Positions 35,747 through 48,200 of a DNA stretch of 64,000 nt are shown piece after piece (the first letter of the stretch is position 1; the number at the start of each line of letters is the position of its first letter). The translations under genes were made by a program, and so were the position numbers. The stretch comes from Cryptomeria japonica (taxonomy: Eukaryota; Streptophyta; Pinopsida; Cupressales; Cupressaceae). Below the pieces are notes generated by a model. The model had not been told where the DNA came from. It was given only the letters and a program-made list of their open reading frames with translations, and did no database searches. The stretch is from assembly GCF_030272615.1 (NCBI RefSeq), contig NC_081408.1, positions 611,757,673 through 611,821,672 on the forward strand. Direction: 5' to 3'.

Positions 35747-36690
35747 CATACTTCCTTGTTTTTTCAAAAAGGTTTACTTCACTCTCTACAACCACATTTT
35801 ATTGATGCATATAAGGGGTATTTTTCTACTAAGCAATACTCTTATATTTATAAAAATTATTAAAGTACTTGGAGACATATTCGTGACCATTACTAGACGT
35901 TATCACCTTTATTTCCCTAATAATCTATTCTTAGAGATATGCTTAAAATTGTTAGATTTGAATAAAAATTAGATTTAGAATATAAAAATTAAATCCAAGT
36001 GTATCTAGAATAATCATCAATATGTGTAAGTTAATAACAAAATTAACCCATTCAAGCGACATTCACTAACCAAAACACATTTGAGTGAATAAATTCTAGC
36101 AATGTCCTTGCTTTATTACTTCCAATAGGAAGGAGATATATTCTTCTTTCCAAACATATTATTCTCATAGCGATTAAAATATCCACTAGAGTGAAGAAAA
36201 AAGTATCAAATATATTAACAAAGTTGGGTTTCAAGAAAAAATTAAATAATATTGCCAAAAAGTTTATCACTAATATGAGCATATATTATTAGAAGTTCCA
36301 ATACTAAATAGTATGCTCATTGAAAAATTATAAACTATGAATGCATCAATCCTAAGAAGATTCCCTCACCATGAGCCTCTCATTAACCAAATATGCCTTC
36401 TTACCAACATATTACTAGACAAGTATAAAATGTTACATGAACTCTAGAACATATCTCTTGTGTACACAAGGAAGACTTCTTGCATGTCTTGAAAAATATA
36501 ACACACCATTATAAAAAAATCACCCTCCCATCAGTAAAACTCAGCTATAATTTTTCCTTTTCAATAATCTAATATCTATCGTTAAAAAAAATATGTTTTC
36601 TTCATTATAATATTGGAATGATGAAAATCATTTATTTTGAGGAGTCATCTGATGGAACCATCTTCAATCATTTAGCTATGAGTGATCACT
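35747..36690 (-). pseudogene. Ty1/copia protease end, pre-integrase and integrase, segment 1 of the split host element
   Basis: Minus-strand motifs in order: a weak protease block near 36640 (HQMTPQNK, like HMTP-N), VLYVPKL-like text near 36470, NKARTLLEFIHSN at 36080-36130 (the KPLELIHSD block), then Y-IDDYSRYTW near 35960-36010 and SNGHEYVSKYF near 35870-35910 (the SDNGGEY block with the catalytic Asp replaced). The integrase frame runs to 35752, where the target duplication CATAC and the inserted LTR element interrupt it, and continues at 29961. It has many stops and is non-functional. Confidence 0.8.
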
Positions 36691-39600
36691 AGAAAAATTA
36701 GTAATAATAAAAAATTTATCATTAAAGAAATCATGAAGGGATTTTTATTTTAATCAAGGAACCATCAAATCTCTTCTTAATTTTAGATCCACCTTTTTCC
36801 TTCACTAAATATGCAAGGTATTCTGATAAACTTCATCATTAGAATTTATCCTCATCTCTTCACCAAAAAATACAACAGTAAGGAATTCATATTTATCTCT
36901 ACAACACAACCATTAATGAAACCAATTAAAATGTCTCAATATTTATGAAAAGAATAAAGTAACAAGGTACATTTATCTTCCTTACTAAATTTGACATTTA
37001 TTGAATATATGTGATTCAAAAAATATAATAATTTGAATGTTATATTATTTAGAATGCCATTCCTTTATTATTTTAAAGAAATTTTTTTATGGTGATATAG
37101 CTTATTAGTGATATTTTTAGTTTGACAAATATTACCTAACCTCTTCCATTGTGTAAAGGAATGGTCTTGTCTAAGATATTGAAGGTAGAAATTACAAGAA
37201 AAAACTACATGGTTATTTGTTCTTTCTTCTCTAAATATTTGAAATCTTCATCAAACATTCCATTATTTTTTTCTTCCCTTCCATTACTCACTATTGGTCC
37301 CTTTCTTCTAAGGGATTGTCCATTTTTTAGCTTCCAAGTCCTATGTCTAATATAATTGAATTTCTTAATCTCTAAATAGGAAGTAGATGTTAGCACTAGA
37401 ACCACAAATAAATATGAAAAACCCACTAAATTAAATATTTTTATTAAAATTAAAAAACATCACACAATTTCTCAATGTACATCTCTCTCTTACCACTAAT
37501 ATATTATTTTATAGAAATGTAAACAAAGACGTCAATAAATATAATACTAATTGTGTTCAATATTTTACACTCAATGTGAATGATAAAATGAGTTAAAGTG
37601 AGAAACACTCAAATATGGCAATGGAAATTCAAACAAGCTTAAATTTTGACAAATCTAAACTATGATAGACTCATTTCTGTATACAATTTACTATGTTATG
37701 TATTCATCTATTGTCACAACATGATTTCAATAGCATAGCTATACATTATTTAAATTTTATTGGCTAAATATGGTTAAATGCTCAAGGATTAAATAGATCT
37801 AGGGGATAAACAATAGAGGTTTGGGATGGAAAATGGAGGTCAAGAGTAGAGTTTCATAGTTTCATTTGCACTCGAAAGGCATAAGTGGGGAAAATATAAT
37901 CCTCCATTAATGAAAAAGAGAGGAATGAAGACCCATGCCTCCAAGGACATGGGATATTTTTCCAAAATGATAAAATTAATAAATTTAAAGGTATAGGATC
38001 ACAAATTGTAAGCCCTTACAATTTTGTAATCCTTTTTGGTCCCCTATTTAGTGTGCCTCTTTCTAGTCCATTTTTAGCCTTATCTCGTCCATATTATAAT
38101 CATATGCTTATGAGGTAACCTGATGCAATATCTTGGTCTTGTAAACTCTCAAAACACCCTTAGTTTTCCCTTATAGGTGGATTATGGTTTCTTGTACCTT
38201 AGTCCCTCCAAAACGCACCCAAATTTGAATATGTTAGAGTGCTAGTTCCTACCAGCTATTATCGAGTCTCAATATTTTGATATGATTATTCAAAATTTAC
38301 CTAAATATAAAAATTCCTTGAAAATCCTATATGAAGGCATCATCTCTAATTGATTTGATCAATTGACCTAGTCTAGCAGGTCCATTTTCCTCCAATCAAG
38401 AGCAGAACTAATTACAAGGAGCGTCAACTACAACAAGATATCTTTGTGTACTTTTTTATGATCTATTTTGTTAGAATTTCTCATGTTATTGCATCAATAC
38501 CTTGAGTACTTATCTAAAGAGCATTGTATCATCATAAATATCAATTTTTAGGTATAATATTCCAAATTAAACATTTTAGATTTACATCTACCCTACTAGG
38601 GGAAAGCTCTTTTCAAATTAATCTTACCTATAGTAGAGGGCAATTCCTACAAAGGTTTGACTTGGGTGAACTTCTATACAACATAACTTTTTTTCCTCTT
38701 TTCTATTTGTATCTAACAAGTCTAATAGCAAAAATTTGTAGAATTAAAACATGTAGATAGTTTTAGACTTTGAATTTAGGCAAAAACCACTAGACTATGC
38801 CAAATTGTACATGTGTCTAATAGTTTTTGGTCAAATTTTGAGGAGATGATCTATAGAGCATTTTGATCTAGAATGTGAAGTTTCACTTGATATAGAAAGC
38901 TCAAGGATTATGGTGCCTAGCATGCTAGCACAATGTTTTTAGGCTCAAATTTTAATGACGGGTTACTCCCTACATCTCATTTCCAAATGTGAGATTACAT
39001 TCTGAACCACAGTTATGCATATATTTGTTTGTGTTAATTATGGTTAATTTTCAATAATTAGACATAGTTATTCCATTTTCAATTTAATCATATATAATTA
39101 GACTATCAAATAACCATTCAAAAGGGAACAATTAGTAATAGTGATTAGATCTTGTGTGTATTAAAATTGAGCCTAATTGGTTGTCCCCCAATCCAAGAAT
39201 TTGGAAATAGTTCTTAATTTACATTTATAGGGAAAAGACTTAATTTCCAACTTTCCAAAAGGGAAATTTGTTGGCATTGCAATTTAAATGGATTGAATTT
39301 ATGCAATAATGATTAAGTAAATGTGCTTGAAGATATAATGGGAGATTGTGTGTGCATTGAAAGGTTAATAAGAAAATATGGACAATGTGACATGAAGGAT
39401 GAAAATTTAATTAAAAGAAATTGCTTATTTAATTCCTTTATTAAAAAGGAGAAAATGTAATTCAATTTCATTAATTACCTTATACTAGGACCTAGAGAAA
39501 TAGAGGAAAAAATTTAGGATGAGAGTTGGGGTAGAAAAAAAATTATTAAATCATAAACACCTTAAATTTAATTAATAGAAAGATTGTGAATATGATGAGT

Positions 39601-40494
39601 TAGCGATAAAATTGGTTGAATGAAATGACACTTTAGGTGTATACATTTATCCCTCTTTGAAAGGATGTTGTAGTAATATTATTTTAAAGAAAAATAAAAT
39701 AGATCCCACATGAGAAAAGATGAGGTGAAGATGATGGCAAGGTACGAAAGGAATATAATAAATATGGCTACAATGGTGTTCCCCCCTCAAGAGGATATAT
39801 GATGAAAAAGGGCCCAAATGGCCTCTTGATAAAATAAAATGGATAAAAAAATGGACCAATTTTGACTAATGGGGATAAGGAAATCAAAATGGGTGAAAAA
39901 AGAAGCCAGGATGAATAAATAGCCATATAAAAAATAGTAAGAAGGATAAATAGATAGATTTAGGGGCTAAAACAATATTCATTTTACGCATAATGAATAC
40001 TAATCAGAGCCAAGAGCAAAGGAGAATTATTCCAAGGATGGATAACCTACCTAACATGGAGCACCAAGAAAAACATGTTTGAGGCAAGGGAAAAGTAGGA
40101 CCCAAACTACACAACTTAAAACTCAAACTTAGGGCTAAGAGAAAGAAATGCTAGGAAAAAATACTCGGGATGTATTTTTCAATCATGATTTGGTGGATGC
40201 ATTCCCAATGATGCAAGATCATAATATCTGGGGAAAATGTGGATTATTTTAATGGCTCTACAATATTTTGAGAGAAAGCATCAAAATCAAGGTAAAATGG
40301 TTACAAAGAGAGAAAATTCATCACAAAGGGGAAAATAAATCAAGGATTCGACAAATAGTTGGGAAAAGGGTTGAAAATATTTCAAATCAATGAAAGAATA
40401 GAAAAATAATAAAATGCATTCATAATTTGATGAATTAGGAAAAAAAATTGTGAATCCACAAAAATGAGAAAAACAGGGGAAAAGGGTGAAAATG
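36690..40494. other. Unassigned AT-rich tract
   Basis: The first part (to about 37600) is where the gag and 5' LTR of the host copia should lie; the minus frame at 37205-37426 has no sure gag motif. The rest shows no domain, LTR pair or RNA gene. Purine-rich stretches occur at about 39480-40490. Confidence 0.4.
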
Positions 40495-40499
40495 CTTTG

Positions 40500-40909
40500 C
40501 GTTAGATTTTGCCAAGGTCAAGATCTCAATGAAAAGTACAACAGAGAGACAAAATAGATGATAGGAATAAAATGTATTCTATCAAGATTAAAATACTAAT
40601 AAACTGGATCATCGATCGTTACATACAATGAATATGAGCCTGCTTATATAGGAAAGGCTATATGGATATGTGAGAACACAAACATGATAGGTGGCTCAAT
40701 AAGAAACAAGGGTAGGTAGGAAATAGGTGTGGTAGGTAGGACAAACAATATAATATTCCATAAGAGGTGGAAATTCTCCTACAAACACTATCCCAATGTG
40801 GCACAAACACCCAAGTGTCTCATACCCAAACTACTATGAAATGCATGTACCTAAGTAAAATTAAGTAAGGTGTAATAATATCCAACATGAATAAATAATT
40901 ACACCAACA
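40500..40909 (-). repeat. 3' LTR of the copia-type element, with TATA box
   Basis: 410 bp, starting TGTTGGTGTAATTATT on the minus strand. It keeps a TATA box (CCTATATAAG on the minus strand, 40643-40652) in a segment missing from the other LTR. Confidence 0.88.
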
Positions 40910-40919
40910 CGCCCCCTTA

Positions 40920-41380
40920 AGTGGAAATTAGGGGAATGCACTTAAGTCTAAAATGCAACTAAGCAATGCAAGATGGGTCCCAACTACTAGGCCATATTAG
41001 GTACCCATGTACAAATGAAAATTCATGCAAATCAATGCAGTGAAATCTCTCACAAAGCGGGGGAAGAGAGAAAAACCCAATGGGAAAAAACCCTCCCCCA
41101 AAAAGAGAGATGAAAACCATATACAAAGAAATCTCAAAGAAGTATGAGAAGGACAAAACCACATTAGAGGAAAAAGTCCTCCCATATGAGAGAAGAAGAG
41201 AAGCTAGGTAGCCCCCCCTTAATGTATAATTTGTACCAATGATAGAATCTTGATGATGTATGAAGAAACTGCTCCATTAATGGCAAACAAGGTTCCTCCC
41301 CTTAGGAAGAAACAAAACCAAAGGTGTATCCATGAAGTATCCCCAATCATGAAGGGAAGATGTAGGAAAAAAACTCATGA
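40920..41380 (-). other. 3' untranslated part of the copia-type element
   Basis: Minus-strand sequence with GGGGGAGGG and TTTTTCCCATTGGG words, of the kind often seen before the polypurine tract of plant copia elements. The frames here (40959-41185) are rich in Phe, Leu and Gly and look like chance open frames. Confidence 0.5.
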
Positions 41381-41459
41381 TGAATGGAATCTCTGAAAAC
41401 TACTCAAGTGTCCCCATGTCGATGCTGAAGGTTACCCCCTCCAAAGATGGTGAACTGCT

Positions 41460-42040
41460 CTACACTACTAAAAAAGGAACTCCAAGATCTAGTGGAGAAG
41501 AATGTAGAAGAATAGCCAAAGACTCACATGTCTCCTTAAAGAATAAAGAGACCTCCTCCAACTGTTGTACAAAAGTATCTACAATCATGTCAAGCTCTAA
41601 AGAATGAACATGTAAAGATTGCACAAGAGGGTCAGGGTGTTCCCTCACACCAATTGAAGAAGGATCATCTTCATCAAATAGAATATTAGTGTCATCAATG
41701 ATGTCTCCCAAATCTTCAATGTAGGACTCCACAAACAAACCTACAATGTCTATCAAGTAGTCATCCCATGAAACTCAAGCTAGAAGACATGAAATATCTT
41801 GTTGCATTGAATCACAAGAAAGCAAAATTGTTGCACTAGCTGCATCGTCAGGTGCAATAGGTGATGTGATATCCATAGGAGGAGATGAAATGCAAGGCTC
41901 AAGAATGGGGTCACATGTGAGAATCCCCAAGTTCAAGTACCCAAAGTTCTCAAAATCTAAATCATCAACATAGGAAGAATCAACCTCATCAATAGGACCA
42001 AAATGTGAAAAGGATTACAATTGAGATTCATGATCAACCA
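41460..42040 (-). pseudogene. Acidic reading frame of unknown function in the copia-type element
   Basis: The minus frame from about 42040 to 41460 stays open except for two stops (about 42019 and 41780) over some 190 codons. It is strongly acidic: PIDEVDSSYVDDLDFENFG near the start and DLGDIIDDTNILFDEDDPSS near 41660-41710, then SLELDMIVDTFVQQLEEVSL. It follows the protease stub in the position where integrase should begin. I recognise no domain. It may be a divergent accessory frame or captured sequence. Confidence 0.5.
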
Positions 42041-42289
42041 CCCTTGTCGCAATGATAGCTGTCATCTCCAAGTCTTGAATGATAACTGGATTGGGTGTGA
42101 ATTCTACAGCTTTCCTAGTTTCCCCATGTGTGATTTAATAGATCGAAAGAAGATTGTTTGTCAAGTGGGGTACACAAAACACATCATTAAAGGAGTTATC
42201 CCCAATGGAAATAGATCCTTTCCCAATAACATACATGTATGTATAATTTCCCATCAAAATCTGTGGCATGTGGCAAGGCTCAAATGAAG

Positions 42290-42500
42290 AGAACATAGAC
42301 TGTCAAGATGCCATATGATGAGAAACCCCTAAATCTAGAAGCCATCTCCCTAAATCATGATGTGTAGTAGCACAAAGAGCTTGTCCTTTTCCTTTATCTA
42401 TCCCAAAAAGAGTTATCCCTTCCTTTATCCTTTTCCTTGGAAGAAGAAGCTGATGTAGACATTCTAGAAGGTAGGTTGATTTTGTTCTTCTCAAGAAGAT
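42290..42500 (-). pseudogene. Protease stub of the copia-type element
   Basis: Minus-strand text CATTHHDLGRWLLDLGVSHHMAS matches the copia protease start W-LDSGAS-HM, here with the Ser of the catalytic DSG replaced by Leu (DLG). A IGDNSFNDVLCVPHLTNNLL-like strand, the end of the protease, follows at about 42130-42200 after a frame change. Confidence 0.75.
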
Positions 42501-42529
42501 TCTTCAACTCATCAATATCCTTCTTATAA

Positions 42530-43392
42530 CAATGATGTTCATCATGTCCTGACTTCTTGTAATATGCACAAAAAATATTGTCCTTATATGATTTCCTCTT
42601 AGGTGAGGATGTAGAATCACCTTGTTATTGAGAGGATGATTGTGCTCCATCTTGTTGTGGTTTTGACTTAGGTTGCTTTTGATTCTTTCCTTTGCCTTGA
42701 TTGCATTGATTCCCCTTATTAGCCATCAATTTTTGTGACTTTGAAGATTTGAGAATCCCGATCTTGGTCAACTTAGATTTCCCAAGAATCAACATCTCTA
42801 TGAATGAATCAAATGAGGGAGAAGTGTAAGAGGAACCTTGAGCTAACCTATGGGTGTGAAAGCTAGATACAAAGGTTGCATACTCTGAAGGAAGCTTGTC
42901 CAACAAGTTATAAACCAATTGAGCATCATTTTGGTCAATACCACAATCCTTTAGCTTTTCTCTTAGCTCATTTGCTTTTGTGACATAGTCTTGGATTCTA
43001 TCAAAATCCTTGGGATCCAATGTTGTGAGTTCACTATCAATCTTGTAGTCCTTAATCTCATTAACTTGACCATACAATTTCTCATAAATATCCCAAGCCT
43101 CTTTAGTTGTAGTACACTTATCAATGTGAAAAATTAGGTCATTTGATACATACTTTCGAAGAGTTCCAAATGCCATAGCATTCTTAGTGAGCCATTCAAT
43201 TTGAACATTAGGATCAGGTGGTGTTGTTATAGTTCCATTTACACAATGAATGAGTCCTTTTTCCATTAGTTTACTCCATGCCTTTATCTTCAATGATGCA
43301 TAATTATGAGAAGTTAAAAGTAGAAATTTAGGAGAACCCATAGCACCAAAATGAACAAAAAACACAAGAGAGAGAGAGGCACAATCACACAA
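42530..43392 (-). CDS. Copia-type gag polyprotein, nearly intact
   Basis: The longest clean frame of the minus-strand retroelements: 255 codons from 43392 to 42625, then a stop and about 30 more codons. It has the UBN2-type gag layout: HNYASLKIKAWSKLMEKGL near residues 29-47, WLTKNAMAFGTLRKYV, TTKEAWDIYEKLYG, DYVTKANELREKL, and LLDKLPSEYATFVSSF near residues 166-182. A basic Lys/Gln-rich tail follows. After the stop at 42624 a zinc-knuckle-like CAYYKKSGHDEHHC lies near 42555-42600, with Tyr in place of the second Cys. The first good capsid start may be MGSPKFLLL (residue 18) rather than the first Met. The product would form the retroelement particle; it is probably silent now. Confidence 0.8.
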
Positions 43393-44897
43393 GGCACCCC
43401 TCCAAATTACTCAATCAAGAACCCCCACCCACGCCAAAATGATGATTTGGCACTTTATATTTAGTGCATATATAATGGGCCACTTGCAAAATAAGGCAAG
43501 GTGGACTTGTTATTTAAATCCTACAGTTGCCTCAAATAGGCTATAAGAGACTCCAAAAAATACTTCTATTGATCTAAATTGAGATCCAAGAAAAATACAA
43601 GTACCCAATAGGCCAAAAATGACCAAATATTGAAAGTATAATTTCTATTCAAAGTCACTGCAAACAAATGGCATATTGTGAAACTACATTAAAACTTATG
43701 CACTTTTAAAAAAAATGGAACCTAAAAGGAGGTTGTAGGACCCCAAACGAAGCCTCTGAAGTTGTAAACTTAGGGACTAGATAGGGAAAGTCATGAAGGT
43801 CAGCAAATTCTGAAAAATCTATCCATCAAAATCAAAATATTCTTCCACCACTACAAAGATCATGAAATTATAGCCCACTTAAAAAAATATTGCACCAAAA
43901 AAGGAGCAAAAATGACCAAGATACAACCTACTGAAGTCGGACTATAGTTTCAAAAAACCAAACAAAGAGAGGGTCAATAAAATTTTCAAAAAATGTTGAT
44001 GTAGGCTGATGTCAGCAACTTGCAAGCTTAAAATTGATGGTCGTATGACTATAAAAATAATCGTCACTCCCCACTAGCTAGCCATATGAAAAGTGCCATG
44101 TGGCAATCTACAAATGGTTTCATACTATATGAAAAATTTGACATGGTGCTGATAGAGTATTTGTATAGATGATTTGGTGAACATGTGGCACTATACGGCA
44201 AGATGTTTTTGCCACGGGCCAGTGGCCACCTACCATGTGGCAGACATGGGCTTAGTGCATTAAAAATTTGTTGGTGACTGGGGAACCGGAAGCCAGAGGG
44301 GCCAATGACCGGTGGCCGATGAGAGTAGTAGAGGTACGAGCTGGAAGGGTTGTCAGAGCATGGGAGGATGTGATAAATCTCAGGGAAAGCCAAGAAGGAG
44401 GAGTGGTGGCCTGTGTGATGTCAATAAGTCAACATCGGTAGCCGAAGGACCTGCAAGGTGAGACTAGGTGAGGGAAACATGAACAATGGCCACACATGGA
44501 GTTGCATGGTGGAAACAAATGGCGGTAGCATATCAAATGCCTCTGTGTGGCTAGGAGGACAATTGGTTAACGATGGAAGGTACGAAACTTGCAAGAAATA
44601 TTGTGTATTATAGTGGCACATCATAGGGGGGTCTGTGGACCCCCCCAAAAATATATATTTTTGTTTTTTAAAAATCTGCAGATTTTCTTTTTTTTTTCAA
44701 AATCCATACAAATATAGCAAAATTGGTGAAATTTTTTCCCTCACCAAAATAGGCTGACTTTATAGTTAAAATTTATGGAAATGGCCTCCCGAACTCAACC
44801 GTGATATCAAAATCATTGTAGGATGCCCCCAAAAAATGCAAATCCCCAAATCCAAAAATTGAAGCCTCCAAAAATGACTAATCCAAGAAGCCCTTTA
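43393..44897 (-). other. Leader between primer site and gag of the copia-type element
   Basis: A 1.5-kb leader, long for a copia. Frames at 44064-44393 and 44421-44648 (minus) have no motif and are interrupted. There are G-rich and Pro/Ser-rich stretches at 44200-44560. Nothing functional is recognised. Confidence 0.45.
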
Positions 44898-44910
44898 GGC
44901 TTTGATACTA
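44898..44910 (-). other. Primer binding site of the copia-type element
   Basis: Minus strand TAGTATCAAAGCC, the initiator-Met site TGGTATCAAAGCC with one G-to-A change, directly next to the LTR end at 44911. Confidence 0.82.
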
Positions 44911-45216
44911 TGTGAGGTTTTGACAGGATCAAGAGCTCAATGAAAAGTACAATAGGGACAAAAAATAGATGATAGGAATAAACTGTACTCTACCAAGACG
45001 AAAATACTGATCAACTGGATCATCAATAAGAAACAAGGGTAGGTAGGAGGAACAATATAATATTCTACAAGAGGTGGAAATTCTCCTACACGCACTATCC
45101 CAATGTGGTACAAATAGCCAAGTGTCTCATACCCAAACTACTAAGAAATGCATGTACCTAAGTAAACTTAAGTAAGGTGTAATAATATCCAACATGAATA
45201 AATAATTACACCAACA
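44911..45216 (-). repeat. 5' LTR of the copia-type element, promoter segment deleted
   Basis: 306 bp against 410 bp for the partner. It lacks the stretch matching about 40613-40697, which carries the TATA box, and a further copy of a 20-bp GGTAGG-containing repeat. The deletion joins GATCA and TCAATAAG with short microhomology. Confidence 0.88.
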
Positions 45217-45221
45217 CTTTG

Positions 45222-48200
45222 TGTTTGAGAAAATCCACCAATGGCTAAGAAGAGGAGAAGAGGGGAAGGGTAGGAAGACATATTTGGATTATGTTGGAAA
45301 TTTATAATGATTGGTGTAATGATTGGAATTTATGAGTAGGAGAGAGTACTAGTAGTGGTGACGTAGGAGTGGAGATTAGTCATCATGCATCCAAAGGACC
45401 ACTCTTTGGATGTAGAATAAGACTACTCTAATACATAGCCTCGATTCTATCAATTAAAGAACATAAATTTATGTTGACTCCATTAGATAACAAATGGAAT
45501 AAAAATGAGTAATTTACATCTCTCTTTTAGTGAGATGATAGTGATATTAGATGATAGGTAGAGGATACTATGGATTTAAATTGGGACACATTTGCTGTAC
45601 ACTAAAATACATGAAATAAATATAGTTTTGAAGCATTATTTTTGGAGAATAGACATTCCAATGGTTGGAAAATATTTTAATGAAGATAGATGGAGGAAAT
45701 AGTGTTTGGCATTATACCATATTTGGTAGCTCTTGTTAGTGACACTACTACCTAACAAGAGTGACAGGTTCTTTTCCTTAGAATTGAAAAATTACATGGA
45801 CAATATGGTAGATCGTTGATAATAATTTGTATTGGGTAAATGTATACTACCAAACATACATAAGGAACTTCATGTGACTATTATAGGTGAAAATAAAGAA
45901 TTTAACATGTCACTCCAATGTAAGTAGTATGTCATCCCATAGGAGATAAAATTTGTAGTGACATAAAGGATCCAATTACATACAACAAGAGAGGAGTGCT
46001 ACAATAACAAGAGATAGAGGCATGAAGAACTAAAAGTAGATACTAGATGGCATGAAGGATAGATCTATTTACTGGAGGCTATACCAAGGAGAGGGAGGAT
46101 TGGTAAAGAGGATTTATAATTTTTGTTTATTACATTCACACTATACTATTTTATCAAGTGATATAGATATTTCATTGATACGTATTAACCATAAATTGTG
46201 GTGCAATAGTTTAGTATTATATAGGATATGATTGTGGGTACATATATGAATTTGCATGAATGGTATGGGAGGTAAAAGATTAGGAGTATCAAACACATAG
46301 GAGGTATGCTAAAAAGGATTGGTGGAGATTAGAGGTTTTATTTTAGGAACATTCATATAGTAGTGGATGATGTAAGTATTACTATAGTTTACAATTCGTG
46401 GTGGAGGCATCATGTACTTAAGAGATTCATGATGTTAAGAGAAGTGGAGATAGTGGAGAAGATATTGGAAATGATGAAGTAGGTACTAAGGAAGAGAAGT
46501 AGTGACATGTTGGGGAGGGGCAGAAAGAGGGATATTTGGAGGTAGAATGAGAAAGAGGATGATGGGAGGTAATTGTAGAGGAGGAGATTGTGGAGTAAGA
46601 GGTGACAACCATCACTAGTAGTGGTGTAAGAAGTGATGACTTAGATTTATTAAGCTCCTCAAGCTTAGATGACATAGATGTAGTTATTAGTGGCTATGGG
46701 TCACATAGAGATGGAGGATAATAAATTCAAGTAGATGTAATGGGACATGATGATGAGAGAGAGGAGGTAATGGTGGAGATAGATTTGACTAGAAGGAGAG
46801 GCTAGCTAAATACCTAATTTAGGTATAGGTTATGCATACAAAATTGGATGGGATACATGGGAACCTGTATGTAATGATGGCGAAGATGGATAGCCTATGA
46901 TTGGAATAAAATATTGTATAGTTGAAGAGTTGTAGTTTTATGGTTAAGGATTAGAGTGTAGAGAAAAACATAGCTTTATTAAAAAGGGTAGATAGGGATA
47001 AAGCCAATATATCGGAAATTGAGGTAGATCTATATGAGACCTGATAGGAATGATATGTGGTGATGAGAAATTTGGTAGGACAAGGGATTTATTAGTTCTA
47101 ATCATAATCAACATTCCAAAGAGGTTATGTATTATAGGAATATATACAAGTAGGAGTTATAGTTGCATAAAGGGTATAGAGCTTCATGGAGAGTGACTGA
47201 TCAAGGAGAAGTGCATTTAAGTTGAAGAGAACTAGTAGAAAATAGATTTATGTAGACATATATTTTTGGTGTACTTTTGTCAACTTATGTGATGAGAAAT
47301 TGATGTATGTATGAGATGTAGTTTGACTATATATACATGTATATGATGGACTATGGATATTTTATATTTGTGTGTGTGATTGTTGATGGATATGGATTTG
47401 CATAGGATGATTACGATGTATACATATTATCTATAAGGTTTTTCTTAAAATCAAGATGGATGTATGATCTATATTATATGATGCTTATATGTATGATATT
47501 GACAATGATGCTGAAAGATATAGATTTTTATCTTGGATATTATTTGTATATCTCTTGTGCTAATATGGGTAATATAGGATTTGTTTTCTTATATGATTAT
47601 GCTGATTACACATGTGGATATGTATCAAATGTGTGTGATATAATAGATAATGATGATTACATATGGATGCATAATTTATGGATGATATAGACATGTATGA
47701 TTTTGATTATGGATATGTGAAAATTAATTTTAAAATGCATCTCAATGAGTAATGAGTTCATAAAATGCACCTAAAATGAAACTATATTATAGTGAAATGA
47801 TGAAAATAGTTAATGAAATGCATAAAATAACAAATATATAATATGCAAAATGAGCCAAAATATTGCAATGATGAAAATCATTCATGAAATATAGAATGAA
47901 TGCAAATGATAGTTGGTGTTTGCATGCATGTCAATTTATAATACATCATTTGTAAAAAAAACAAATTAATTTAAGCGGGAAGATGGAACGGGATACATGT
48001 GTACATGAAATTCATGGTATATGCAAAGACAAGGGATATAGATGGAATAGGTATATAAGGGATAGAAATGTAGGATGCATGGGAAATGATATTATGTGAT
48101 AAACAGATGGAGATATTTGTGTGCCCTAAAATAATCTTTGATGTAGTGAGAACTTAATTTCAATATAGCATGGGATACTATACTCAACAAACATGAAGGT

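Larger units (their letters stand above)
40500..45216 (-). mobile_element. Non-autonomous copia-type LTR retrotransposon with gag and a partial protease
   Basis: Direct repeats 40500-40909 and 44911-45216 align closely. The 5-bp duplication CTTTG is perfect (40495-40499 and 45217-45221). On the minus strand the primer site (44898-44910) adjoins the right LTR, and a purine tract (AAGGGGGCG, 40910-40918) adjoins the left one. The interior encodes a copia-type gag, a protease stub and an unfamiliar acidic frame; integrase, RT and RNase H are missing. The termini show C/T changes (left LTR begins C instead of T). Confidence 0.9.

Noticed and set aside
39647-40491. Possible host gene in the purine-rich stretch
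   Set aside because: No long frame, splice-consistent exon series or domain could be found.
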